Position numbers and translations under genes: made by a program. This document shows positions 21,970 to 36,500 of a stretch of 64,000 bases of DNA, one piece after another; the first letter of the stretch is position 1; each line of letters begins with the position of its first letter. The notes under the pieces are model-generated. The model was not told where the DNA came from, did not search any database, and worked only from the letters and a program-made list of their open reading frames with translations. The stretch is taken from contig CM070913.1 in the NCBI GenBank assembly GCA_036417435.1, positions 2,160,680-2,224,679 of the forward strand. Reading direction: 5' to 3'. Source of the stretch: Inia geoffrensis. Taxonomy: Eukaryota > Chordata > Mammalia > Artiodactyla > Iniidae.

Positions 21970-23648
21970 CATACGCCAACCCTAAGCCATTGCCGTACCC
22001 TAACCTGTACCCTAATCAATCCCCATTCCCTAACCCTAACCCTAACCCTAACCCTTAACGTGACCTTATTCCGAGGCCTTACCCTCACCCGTGCCCTAAT
22101 CGTAAGCAGTACACTAACACTAACTAGTGACCTCACACGTATGCTAAACCTTAAGCGTTGTGGTACCCTAAACTGTGCCCTAATATCTCCCCATTTTCTA
22201 AACCTAACCCTAACCCGAATTCTATCCCTGACCCTCACCCGAAACCTTACCGTCACCCGTGCCCTAATCTTAACCAGGACACCAACACTAACTTGTGCCC
22301 TCACACGTGCGCTAACCCTTAATCGTTGTCGTACCCTAAACTGTACCCTAATCCCTCCCCATTCCCTAACCCTAACCCTAACCCGAATCCTAACCCTGAC
22401 CCTCACCTGAAGCCTTACCCTCACCCGTGCCCTAATCTTAACCAGGACACTAACACTAACCCTTGCCCTCACACGAACGCTAACCCTTAAGCACTCTCGT
22501 ACCCTAAGCTGTACCCTAATCCCTCTGCATTCCTTAACCCTAACCCTAACCCGAATCCTAACCCGACCCTCACCCGAAGCCTTACCCTCACCCGTGCCCT
22601 AATCTTAACCAGGACACCAACACTAACTCGTGCCCTCACACGTACGCTAAACCTTAAGCGTTGTCGTACCCTAAATTGTACCCTAAACCCTCCCCATTCC
22701 CTAACCCTAACCCTAACCGCAACCCTGAACGTGACCCTTTTCCGAGGCCTTACCCTCATCGGTGCCGTTGTCTTAACCAGTACACCAACACTAACTCGTG
22801 CCCTCACACTTACGCTAACCCTTAAGCACTGTCGTACCCTAACCTGTACCCTAATCCCTCTCCATTCCCTAACCCTAACCCTAACCCGAATCCTAACCCT
22901 GACCCTCACCCGAAGCCTTACCCTCACCCGTGCCCTAATCTTAACCAGGACACTAACACTAACACTTGCCCTCACACGAACGCTAACCCTTAAGCACTCT
23001 CGTACCCTAAGCTGTACCCTAATCCCTCTGCATTCCTTAACCCTAACCCTAACCCGAATCCTAACCCTGACCCTCAACCGAAGCCTTACCCTCACCGATG
23101 CCCTAATCTTAACCAGGACACCAACACTAACTCGTGCCCTCACACGTACGCTAAACCTTAAGCGTTGTCGTACCCTAAATTGTACCCTAATCCCTTCCCA
23201 TTCCTTAACCCTAACCCTAACCCCATCCCTAATCCTGACCCACTTCCGATGCCCTACCCTAACCAATGCCCTAATCTTAACCAGTACACAAACACTAACT
23301 CATGCCCTCAAACGTACGCTAACCCTTAAGCATTGTCGTACCCTATCCTGTACCCTAATCCCTCCCCATTCACTAACCCTAACCCTAAGCGAAACCCTGA
23401 ACGTGACCCTTTTCCGAGGCCTTACCCTCATAGGTGCCGTTGTCTTAACCAGTACACCAACAGTAACTCGTGCCCTCACACTTACGCTAACCCTTAAGCA
23501 TTGTCGTACCCTAGCCTGTACCCGAATCCCTCTCCATTCCCTAACCCTAACCCTAACCTGAAACCTAACCATGACACTCACCCGAAACTTTACCCTCACC
23601 CGTGTCCTAATTTTAACCAGTACATCAACACTAACCCATGCCCTATAA
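21970..23648 (-). repeat. Ten-monomer higher-order repeat with hybrids
   Basis: Order A - B - C - D - E/F - G - D - E - F - G/H, 1,679 bp. Two hybrid monomers and a partial second round show rearrangement of the basic eight-monomer order. Confidence 0.75.
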
Positions 23649-24594
23649 CGTACGCCAACCCTAAGCCATTGCCGTACCCTAACCTGTACCCTAATCAATC
23701 CCCATTCCCTAACACTAACCCTAACCCTAACCCTTAACGTGACCCTCTTCCGAGGCCTTACCCTCACCCATGCCCTAATCGTAAGCAGTACACTAACACT
23801 AACTAGTGACCTCACACGTATGCTAAACCTTAAGCGTTGTGGTACCCTAAACTGTGCCCTAATATCTCCCCATTCCCTAAACCTAACCCTAACCCGAATT
23901 CTATCCCTGACCCTCACCCGAAACCTTACCCTCACCCGTGCCCTAATCTTAACCAGGACACCTACACTAACTTGTGCCCTCACACGTACGCTAACCCTTA
24001 ATCGTTGTCGTACCCTAAACTGTACCCTAATCCCTCCCCATTCCCTAACCCTAACCCTAAGCGAAACCCTGAACGTGACCCTTTTCCGAGGCCTTACCCT
24101 CATCGGTGCCCTTGTCTTAACCAGTACACCAACACTAACTCGTGCCCTCACACTTACGCTAACCCTTAAGCATTGTCGTACCCTAACCTGTACCCTAATC
24201 CCTCTCCATTCCCTAACCCTAACCCTAACCCGAATCCTAACCCTGACCCTCACCCGAGGCCTTACCCTCACCCGTGCCCTAATCTTAACCAGGACACCAA
24301 GACTAACTCGTGCCCTCAAACGTACGCTAACACTAAACTGGAGCGGTACCCTAACCTGTACCCTACTCCCTCTCCATTCCCTAACCCTAACCCTAACCTG
24401 AAACCTAACCATGACACTCACCCGAAACTTTACCCTCACCCGTGTCCTAATTTTAACAAGTACATCAACACTAACCCATGCTCTCTAACGTACGCCAACC
24501 CTAAGCCATTGCCGTACCCTAACCTGTACCCTAATCAATCCCCATTCCCTAACCCTAACCCTAACCCTAACCCTTAATGTGACCCTCTTCCGAG

Positions 24595-27500
24595 GCCTTA
24601 CCCTCACCCGTGCCCTAATCGTAAGCAGTACACTAACACTAACTAGTGACCTCACACGTACGCTAAACCTTGAGCGTTCTGGCACCCTAAACTGTGCCCT
24701 AATATCTCCCCATTCCCTAACCCTAACCCTAACCCGAATTCTATCCCTGACCCTCACCCGAAACCTTACCCTCACCCGTGCCCTAATCTTAACCAGGACA
24801 CCAACACTAACTTGTGCCCTCACACGTATGCTAACCCTTAATCGTTGTCGCACCCTAAACTGTAGCCTAATCCCTCCCCATTCCCTAACCCTAACCCTAA
24901 CCCGAATCCTAACCCTGACCCTCACCTGAAGCCTTACCCTCACCCGTGCCCTAATCTTAACCAGGACACTAACACTACCCCTTGCCCTCACACGAATGCT
25001 AACCCTTAAGCACTGTCGTACCCTAAGCTGTACCCTAATCCCTCTGCATTCCTTAACCATAACCCTAACCCGAATCCTAACCCTGACCCTCACCCGAAGC
25101 CTTACCCTCACCCATGCCCTAATCTTAACCAGGACACCAACACTAACTCGTGCCCTCACATGTACGCTAAACCTTAAGCGTTGTCGTATCCTAAATTGTA
25201 CCCTAATCCCTCCCCATTCCTTAACCCTAACCCTAACCCCATCCCTAAACCTTACCCACTTCCGATGCCCTACCCTAACCAATGCCCTAACCTTAACCAG
25301 TACACAAACACTAACTCATACCCTCAAACGTACGCTAACACTTAAGCATTGTCGTACCCTATCCTGTACCCTAATCCCTCCCCATTCCCTAACCCTAACC
25401 CTAAGCGAAACCCTGAACGTTACCCTTTTCCGAGGCCTTACCCTCATCGGTGCCGTTGTCTTAACCAGTACACCAACACTAACTCGTGCCCTTACACTTA
25501 CGCTAACCCTTAAGCACTGTCGTACCCTAACCTGTACCCTAATCCCTCTCCATTTCCTAACCCTAACCCTAACCCGAATCCTAACCCTGACCCTCACCCG
25601 AAGCCTTACCCTCACCCGTGCCCTAATCTTAACCAGGACACTAACACTAACCCTTGCCCTCACACGAACGCTAACCCTTAAGCACTCTCGTACCCTAAGC
25701 TGTACCCTAATCCCTCTGCATTCCTTAACCCTAACCCTAACCCGAATCCTAACCCTGACCCTCACCCGAAGCCTTACCCTCACCCATGCCCTAATCTTAA
25801 CCAGGACACCAACACTAACTCGTGCCCTCACACGTACGCTAAACCTTAAGCGTTGTCGTACCCTAAATTGTACCCTAATCCCTTCCCATTCCTTAACCCT
25901 AACCCTAACCCCATCCCTAATCCTGACCCACTTCCGATGCCCTACCCTAACCAATGCCCTAATCTTAACCAGTACACAAACACTAACTCATGCCCTCAAA
26001 CGTACGCTAACCCTCAAGCATTGTCGTACCCTATCCTGTACCCTAATCCCTCCCCATTTCCTAACCCTAACCCTAAGCGAAACCCTGAACGTGACCCTTT
26101 TCCGAGGCCTTACCCTCATAGGTGCCGTTGTCTTAACCAGTACACCAACACTAACTCCTGCCCTCACAATTACGCTAACCCTTAAGCATTGTCGTACCCT
26201 AGCCTGTACCCGAATCCCTCTCCATTCCCTAACCCTAACCCTAACCTGAAACCTAACCATGACACTCACCCGAAACTTTACCCTCACCCGTGTCCTAATT
26301 TTAACCAGTACATCAACACTAACCCATGCCCTATAACGTACGCCAACCCTAAGCCATTGCCGTACCCTAACCTGTACCCTAATCAATCCCCATTCCCTAA
26401 CCCTAACCCTAACCCTAACCCTTAACGTGACCCTCTTCCGAGGCCTTACCCTCACCCGTGCCCTAATCGTAAGCAGTACACTAACACTAACTAGTGACCT
26501 CACACGTACGCTAAACCTTAAGCGGTGTGATACCCTAAACTGTGCCCTAATATCTCCCCATTCCCTAAACCTAACCCTAACCCGAATTCTATCCCTGACC
26601 CTCACCCGAAACCTTACCCTCACCCGTGCCCTAATCTTAACCAGGACACCAACACTAACTTGTGCCCTCACACGTACGCTAACCCTTAATCGTTGTCGTA
26701 CCCTAAACTGTACCCTAATCCCTCCCCATTCCCTAACCCTAACCCTAACCCGAATCCTAACCCTGACCCTCACCTGAAGCCTTACCCTCACCCGTGCCCT
26801 AATCTTAACCAGGACACCAACACTAACTCGTGCCCTCACACGTACGCTAAACCTAAAGCGTTGTCGTACCCTAAATTGTACCCTAAACCCTCCCCATTCC
26901 CTAACCCTAACCCTAACCGCAACCCTGAACGTGACCCTTTTCCGAGGCCTTACCCTCATCGGTGCCGTTGTCTTAACCAGTACACCAACACTAACTCGTG
27001 CCCTCACACTTACGCTAACCCTTAAGCACTGTCGTACCGTAACCTGTACCCTAATCCCTCTCCATTCCCTAACCCTAACCCTAACCCGAATCCTAACCCT
27101 GACCCTCACCTGAAGCCTTACCCTCACCCGTGCCCTAATCTTAACCAGGACACTAACACTAACCCTTGCCCTCACACGAACGCTAACCCTTAAGCACTGT
27201 CGTACCCTAAGCTGTACCCTAATCCCTCTGCATTCCTTAACCCTAACCCTAACCCGAATCCTAACCCTGACTCTCACCCGAAGCCTAACCCTCACCCGTG
27301 CCGCAATCTTAACCAGGACACCAACACTAACTCGTGCCCTCACACGTACGCTAAACCTAAAGCGTTGTCGTACCCTAAATTGTACCCTAAACCCTCCCCA
27401 TTCCCTAACCCTAACCCTAACCGCAACCCTGAACGTGACCCTTTTCCGAGGCCTTACCCTCATCGGTGCCGTTGTCTTAACCAGTACACCAACACTAACT

Positions 27501-30500
27501 CGTGCCCTCACACTTACGCTAACCCTTAAGCACTGTCGTACCGTAACCTGTACCCTAATCCCTCTCCATTCCCTAACCCTAACCCTAACCCGAATCCTAA
27601 CCCTGACCCTCACCCGAAGCCTTACCCTCACCCGTGCCCTAATCTTAACCAGGACACTAACACTAACCCTTGCCCTCACACGAACGCTAACCCTTAAGCA
27701 CTCTCGTACCCTAAGCTGTACCCTAATCCCTCTGCATTCCTTAACCCTAACCCTAACCCGAATCCTAACCCTGACCCTCATCCGAAGCCTTACCCTCACC
27801 CATGCCCTAATCTTAACCAGGACACCAACACTAACTCGTGCCCTCACACGTACGCTAAACCTTAAGCGTTGTCGTACCCTAAATTGTACCCTAATCCCTT
27901 CCCATTCCTTAACCCTAACCCTAACCCCATCCCTAATCCTGACCCACTTCCGATGCCCTGCCCTAACCAATGCCCTGAACTTAACCAGTACAAAAACACT
28001 AACTCATGCCCTCAAACGTACGCTAACCCTTAAGCATTGTCGTACCCTAACCTGTACCCTAATCCCTCCCCATTCCCTAACCGTAACCCTAACCGCAACC
28101 CTGACGTGACCCTTTTCCGACGCCTTACCCTCATCGGTGCCGTTGTCTTAACCAGTACACCAACACTAATTCGTGCCCTCACACTTATGCTAACCCTTAA
28201 GCACTGTCGTACCCTAACCTGTACCCTAATCCCTCTCCATTCCCTAACCCTAACCCTAACCTGAAACCTAACCATGACACTCACCCGAAACTTTACCCTC
28301 ACCCGTGCGCTAATCTTAACCAGGACACCAAGACTAACTCGTGCCCTCAAACGTACGCTAACACTAAACCGCAGCGGTACCCTAACCTGTATCCTAATCC
28401 CTCTCCAATCCCTAACCCTAACCCTAACCTGAAACCTAACCATGACACTCACCCGAAACTTTAACCTCACCCGTGTCCTAATTTTTACCAGTACATCAAC
28501 ACTAACCCATGCCCTCTAACATACGCCAACCCTAAGCCATTGCCGTACCCTAACCTGTACCCTAATCAATCCCCATTCCCTAACCCTAACCCTAACCCTA
28601 ACCCTTAACGTGACCCTATTCCGAGGCCTTACCCTCACCCGTGCCCTAATCGTAAGCAGTACACTAACACTAACTAGTGACCTCACACGTACGCTAAACC
28701 TTAAGCGTTGTGGTACTCTAAACTGTGCCCTAATATCTCCCCATTTTCTAAACCTAACCCTAACCCGAATCCTAACCCTGACCCTCACCCGAAGCCTTAC
28801 CCTCACCCGTGCCCTAATCTTAACCAGGACACCAAGACTAACTCGTGCCCTCAAACGTACGCTAACACTAAACCGCAGCGGTACCCTAACCTGTACCCTA
28901 ATCCCTCTCCATTCCCTAACCCTAACCCTAACCTTAAACCTAACCATGACACTCACCCGAAACTTTACCCTCACCCGTGTCCTAATTTTAACCAGTACAT
29001 CAACACTAACCCATGCCCTCTAACGTACGCCAAACCTAAGCCATTGCCGTACCCTAACCTGTACCCTAATCAATCCCCATTCCCTAACCCTAACCCTAAC
29101 CCTAACCCTTAACGTGACCCTCTTCCGAGGCCTTACCCTCACCCGTGCCCTAATCGTAAGCAGTACACTAACACTAACTTGTGCCCTCACACGTACGCTA
29201 ACCCTTAAACGTTGTGGAACCCTAAACTGTACCCTAATCCCTCCCCATTCCCTAACCCTAACCCTAACCCGAATCCTAACCCTGACTCTCACCTGAAGCC
29301 TTACCCTCACCCGTGCCCTAATCTTAACCAGGACACTAACACTAACTCGTGCCCTCACACGAACGCTAACCCTTAAGCACTGTCGTACCCTAAGCTGTAC
29401 CCTAATCCCTCTGCATTCCTTAAACCTAACCCTAACCCGAATCCTAACCCGACCCTCACCCGAAGCCTTACCCTCACCCGTGCCCTAATCTTAACCAGGA
29501 CACAAACACTAACTCGTCCCCTCACACGTACGCTAAACCTTAAGCGTTGTCGTACCCTAAATTGTACCCTAATCCCTCCCCATTCCTTATCCCTAACCCA
29601 AACCCCATTCCTAAACGTGACCCACTTCCGATGCCCTACCCTAACCAATGCCCTGAACTTAACCAGTACACAAACACTAACTCATGCCCTCAAACGTACG
29701 CTAACCCTTAAGCATTGTCGTACCCTAACCTGTACCCTAATCCCTCCCCATTCCCTAACCCTAACCCTAACCGCAACCCTGAACGTGACCCTTTTCCGAC
29801 GCCTTACCCTCATCGGTGCCGTTGTCTTAACCAGTACACCAACACTAATTCGTGCCCTCACACTTATGCTAACCCTTAAGCACTGTCGTACCCTAACCTG
29901 TACCCTACTCCCTCTCCATTCCCTAACCCTAACCCTAACCTGAAACCTAACCATGACACTCACCCGAAACCTTACCCTCACCCGTTCCCTAATCTTAACC
30001 AGGACACCAAGACTAACTCGTGCCCTCAAACGTACGCTAACACTAAACCGCAGCGGTACCCTAACCTGTACCCTAATCCCTCTCCATTCCCTAACCCTAA
30101 CCCTAACCTGAAACCTAACCATGACACTCACCCGAAACTTTAACCTCACCCGTGTCCTAATTTTTACCAGTACATCAACACTAACCCATGCCCTCTAACA
30201 TACGCCAACCCTAAGCCATTGCCGTACCCTAACCTGTACCCTAATCAATCCCCATTCCCTAACCCTAACCCTAACCCTAACCCTTAACGTGACCTTATTC
30301 CGAGGCCTTACCCTCACCCGTGCCCTAATCGTAAGCAGTACACTAACACTAACTAGTGACCTCACACGTATGCTAAACCTTAAGCGTTGTGGTACCCTAA
30401 ACTGTGCCCTAATATCTCCCCATTTTCTAAACCTAACCCTAACCCGAATTCTATCCCTGACCCTCACCCGAAACCTTACCGTCACCCGTGCCCTAATCTT

Positions 30501-33500
30501 AACCAGGACACCAACACTAACTTGTGCCCTCACACGTGCGCTAACCCTTAATCGTTGTCGTACCCTAAACTGTACCCTAATCCCTCCCCATTCCCTAACC
30601 CTAACCCTAACCCGAATCCTAACCCTGACCCTCACCTGAAGCCTTACCCTCACCCGTGCCCTAATCTTAACCAGGACACTAACACTAACCCTTGCCCTCA
30701 CACGAACGCTAACCCTTAAGCACTCTCGTACCCTAAGCTGTACCCTAATCCCTCTGCATTCCTTAACCCTAACCCTAACCCGAATCCTAACCCGACCCTC
30801 ACCCGAAGCCTTACCCTCACCCGTGCCCTAATCTTAACCAGGACACCAACACTAACTCGTGCCCTCACACGTACGCTAAACCTTAAGCGTTGTCGTACCC
30901 TAAATTGTACCCTAAACCCTCCCCATTCCCTAACCCTAACCCTAACCGCAACCCTGAACGTGACCCTTTTCCGAGGCCTTACCCTCATCGGTGCTGTTGT
31001 CTTAACCAGTACACCAACACTAACTCGTGCCCTCACACTTACGCTAACCCTTAAGCACTGTCGTACCCTAACCTGTACCCTAATCCCTCTCCATTCCCTA
31101 ACCCTAACCCTAACCCGAATCCTAACCCTGACCCTCACCCGAAGCCTTACCCTCACCCGTGCCCTAATCTTAACCAGGATTCTAACACTAACACTTGCCA
31201 TCACACGAACGCTAACCCTTAAGCACTCTCGTACCCTAAGCTGTACCCTAATCCCTCTGCATTCCTTAACCCTAACCCTAACCCGAATCCTAACCCTGAC
31301 CCTCAACCGAAGCCTTACCCTCACCGATGCCCTAATCTTAACCAGGACACCAACACTAACTCGTGCCCTCACACGTACGCTAAACCTTAAGCGTTGTCGT
31401 ACCCTAAATTGTACCCTAATCCCTTCCCATTCCTTAACCCTAACCCTAACCCCATCCCTAATCCTGACCCACTTCCGATGCCCTACCCTAACCAATGCCC
31501 TAATCTTAACCAGTACACAAACACTAACTCATGCCCTCAAACGTACGCTAACCCTTAAGCATTGTCGTACCCTATCCTGTACCCTAATCCCTCCCCATTC
31601 ACTAACCCTAACCCTAAGCGAAACCCTGAACGTGACCCTTTTCCGAGGCCTTACCCTCATAGGTGCCGTTGTCTTAACCAGTACACCAACAGTAACTCGT
31701 GCCCTCACACTTACGCTAACCCTTAAGCATTGTCGTACCCTAGCCTGTACCCGAATCCCTCTCCATTCCCTAACCCTAACCCTAACCTGAAACCTAACCA
31801 TGACACTCACCCGAAACTTTACCCTCAACCGTGTCCTAATTTTAACCAGTACATCAACACTAACCCATGCCCTATAACGTACGCCAACCCTAAGCCATTG
31901 CCGTACCCTAACCTGTACCCTAATCAATCCCCATTCCCTAACACTAACCCTAACCCTAACCCTTAACGTGACCCTCTTCCGAGGCCTTACCCTCACCCAT
32001 GCCCTAATCGTAAGCAGTACACTAACACTAACTAGTGACCTCACACGTATGCTAAACCTTAAGCGTTGTGGTACCCTAAACTGTGCCCTAATATCTCCCC
32101 ATTCCCTAAACCTAACCCTAACCCGAATTCTATCCCTGACCCTCACCCGAAACCTTACCCTCACCCGTGCCCTAATCTTAACCAGGACACTTACACTAAC
32201 TTGTGCCCTCACACGTACGCTAACCCTTAATCGTTGTCGTACCCTAAACTGTACCCTAATCCCTCCCCATTCCCTAACCCTAACCCTAACCCGAATCCTA
32301 ACCCTGACCCTCACCTGAAGCCTTACCCTCCCCCGTGCCCTAATCTTAACCAGGACACTAACACTAACCCTTGCCCTCACACGAACGTTAACCCTTAAGC
32401 ACTGTCGTACCCTAAGCTGTACCCTAATCCCTCTGCATTCCTTAACCCTAACCCTAACCCGAATCCTAACCCTGACCCTCACCCGAAGCCTAACCCTCAC
32501 CCGTGCCGTAATCTTAACCAGGACACCAACAATAACTCGTGCCCTCACACGTACGCTAAACCTTAAGCGTTGTCGTACCCTAAATTGTACCCTAAACCCT
32601 CCCCATTCCCTAACCCTAACCCTAACCGCAACCCTGAACGTGACCCTTTTCCGAGGCCTTACCCTCATCGGTGCCGTTGTCTTAACCAGTACACCAACAC
32701 TAACTCGTGCCCTCACACTTACGCTAACCCTTAAGCACTGTCGTACCCTAACCTGTACCCTAATCCCTCTCCATTCCCTAACCCTAACCCTAACCCGAAT
32801 CCTAACCCTGACCCTCACCCGAAGCCTTACCCTCACCCGTGCCCTAATCTTAACCAGGACACTAACACTAACCCTTGCCCTCACACGAACGCTAACCCTT
32901 AAGCACTCTCGTACCCTAAGCTGTACCCTAATCCCTCTGCATTCCTTAACCCTAACCCTAACCCGAATCCTAACCCTGACCCTCACCCGAAGCCTTACCC
33001 TCACCCATGCCCTAATCGTAAGCAGTACACCAACACTAACTCGTGCCCTCACACGTACGCTAAACCTTAAGCGTTGTCGTACCCTAAACTGTGCCCTAAT
33101 ATCTCCCCATTTTCTAAACCTAACCCTAACCCGAATTCTATCCCTGACCCTCACCCGAAACCTTACCCTCACCCGTGCCCTAATCTTAACCAGGACACCA
33201 ACACTAACTTGTGCCCTCACACGTGCGCTAACCCTTAATCGTTGTCGTACCCTAAACTGTACCCTAATCCCTCCCCATTCCCTAACCCTAAACCTAACCC
33301 GAATCCTAACCCTGACCCTCACCTGAAGCCTTACCCTCACCCGTGCCCTAATCATAACCAGGACACTAACACTAACCCTTGCCCTCACACGAACGCTAAC
33401 CCTTAAGCACTGTCGTACCCTAAGCTGTACCCTAATACCTCTGCATTCCTTAACCCTAACCCTAACCCGAATCCTAACCCTGACCCTCACCCGAAGCCTT

Positions 33501-36500
33501 ACCCTCACCCGTGCCCTAATCTTAACCAGCACACCAACACTAACTCGTGCCCTCACACGTACGCTAAACCTTAAGCGTTGTCGTACCCTAAATTGTACCC
33601 TAATCCCTCCCCATTCCTTAACCCTAACCCTAACCCCATCCCTAAACCTGACCCACTTCCGATGCCCTACGCTAACCAATGCCCTAATCTTAACCAGTAC
33701 ACAAACACTAACTCATGCCCTCAAACGTACGCTAACCCTTAAGCATTGTCGTACCCCATCCTGTACCCTAATCCCTCCCCATTCCCTAACCCTAACCCTA
33801 AGCGAAACCCTGAACGTGACCCTTTTCCGAGGCCTTACCCTCATCGGTGCCGTTGTCTTAACCAGTACACCAACACTAACTCGTGCCCTCACACTTACGC
33901 TAACCCTTAAGCATTGTCGTACCCTAACCTGTACCCTAATCCCTCTCCATTCCCTAACCCTAACCCTAACCCGAATCCTAACCCTGACCCTCACCTGAAG
34001 CCTTACCCTCACCCGTGCCCTAATCTTAACCAGGACACCAAGACTAACTCGTGCCCTCAAACGTACGCTAACACTAAACCGCTGCGGTACCCTAACCTGT
34101 ACCCTAATCCCTCTCCATTCCCTAACCCTAACCCTAACCTGAAACCTAACCATGACACTCACCCGAAACTTTACCCTCACCCGTGTCCTAATTTTAACCA
34201 GTACATCAACACTAACCCATGCCCTCTAACGTACGCCAAACCTAAGCCATTGCCGTACCCTAACCTGTACCCTAATCAATCCACATTCCCTAACCCTAAC
34301 CCTAACCCTAACCCTTAACGTGACCCTCTTCCGAGGCCTTACCCTCACCCGTGCCCTAATCGTAAGCAGTACACTAACACTAACTAGTGACCTCACACGT
34401 ACGCTAAACCTTAAGCGTTGTGGTACCCTAAACTGTGCCCTAATATCTCCCCATTCCCTAACCCTAACCCTAACCCGAATTCTATCCCTGACCCTCACCC
34501 GAAACCTTACCCTCACCCGAGCCCTAATCTTAACCAGGACACCAACACTAACTTGTGCTCTCACACGTACGCTAACCCTTAAACGTTGTGGAACCCTAAA
34601 CTGTACCCTAATCCCTCCCCATTCCCTATCCCTAACCCTAACCCGAATCCTAACCCTGACTCTCACCTGAAGCCTTACCCTCACCCGTGCCCTAATCTTA
34701 ACCAGGACACTAACACTAACTCGTGCCCTCACACGAACGCTAACCCTTAAGCACTGTCGTACCCTAAGCTGTACCCTAATCCCTCTGCATTCCTTAACCC
34801 TAACCCTAACCCGAATCCTAACCCGACCCTCACCCGAAGCCTTACCCTCACCCGTGCCCTAATCTTAACCAGGACACCAACACTAACTCGTCCCCTCACA
34901 CGTACGCTAAACCTAAAGCGTTGTCGTAACCTAAATTGTACCCTAATCCCTCCCCATTCCTTATCCCTAACCCAAACCCCATTCCTAAACGTGACCCACT
35001 TCCGATGCCCTACCCTAACCAATGCCCTGAACTTAACCAGTACACAAACACTAACTCATGCCCTCAAACGTACGCTAACCCTTAAGCATTGTCGTACCCT
35101 ATCCTGTACCCTAATCCCTCCCCATTCCCTAACCCTAACCCTAAGCGAAACCCTGAACGTGACCCTTTTCCGAGGCCTTACCCTCATAGGTGCCGTTGTC
35201 TTAACCAGTACACCAACACTAACTCGTGCCCTCACACTTACGCTAACCCTTAAGCATTGTCGTACCCTAGCCTGTACCCGAATCCCTCTCCATTCCCTAA
35301 CCCTAACCCTAACCTGAAACCTAACCATGACACTCACCCGAAACTTTACCCTCACCCGTGTCCTAATTTTAACCAGTACATCAACACTAACCCATGCCCT
35401 ATAACGTACGCCAACCCTAAGCCATTGCCGTACCCTAACCTGTACCCTAATCAATCCCCAATCCCTAACCCTAACCCTAACCCTAACCCTTAACGTGACC
35501 CTCTTCCGAGGCCTTACCCTCACCCGTGCCCTAATCGTAAGCAGTACACTAACACTAACTAGTGACCTCACACGTACGCTAAACCTTAAGCGTTGTGGTA
35601 CCCTAAACTGTGCCCTAATATCTCCCCATTCCCTAAACCTAACCCTAACCCGAATTCTATCCCTGACCCTCACCCGAAACCTTACCCTCACCCGTGCCCT
35701 AATCTTAACCAGGACACCAACACTAACTCGTCCCCTCACACGTACGCTAAACCTTAAGCGTTGTCGTACCCTAAATTGTACCCTAAACCCTCCCCATTCC
35801 CTAACCCTAACCCTAACCGCAACCCTGAACGTGACCCTTTTCCGAGGCCTTACCCTCATCGGTGCCGTTGTCTTAACCAGTACACCAACACTAACTCGTG
35901 CCCTCACACTTACGCTAACCCTTATGCACTGTCGTACCCTAACCTGTACCCTAATCCCTCTCCATTCCCTAACCCTAACCCTAACCCGAATACTAATCCT
36001 GACCCTCACCCGAAGCCTTACCCTCACCCGTGCCCTAATCTTAACCAGGACACTAACACTAACCCTTGCCCCCACATGAACGCTAACCCTTAAGCACTCT
36101 CGTACCCTAAGCTGTACCCTAATCCCTCTGCATTCCTTAACCCTAACCCTAACCCGAATCCTAACCCTGACCCTCACCCGAAGCCTTACCCTCACCCATG
36201 CCCTAATCTTAACCAGGACACCAACACTAACTCGTGCCCTCACACGTACGCTAAACCTTAAGCGTTGTCGTACCCTAAATTGTACCCTAATCCCTTCCCA
36301 TTCCTTAACCCTAACCCTAACCCCATCCCTAATCCTGACCCACTTCCGATGCCCTGCCCTAACCAATGCCCTGAACTTAACCAGTACAAAAACACTAACT
36401 CATGCCCTCAAACGTACGCTAACCCTTAAGCATTGTCGTACCCTAACCTGTGCCCTAATCCCTCCCCATTCCCTAACCCTAACCCTAACCGCAACCCTGA

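Larger units (their letters stand above)
20525..24060 (-). repeat. 3.5-kb block repeated at +8,229 bp, copy 1
   Basis: All monomer types and most single-base variants in this block recur at 28,754-32,289. The match starts in a G monomer near 20,525 and stops at 24,060, where this copy reads aagcgaaacc and the other aacccgaatcc. Confidence 0.8.
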
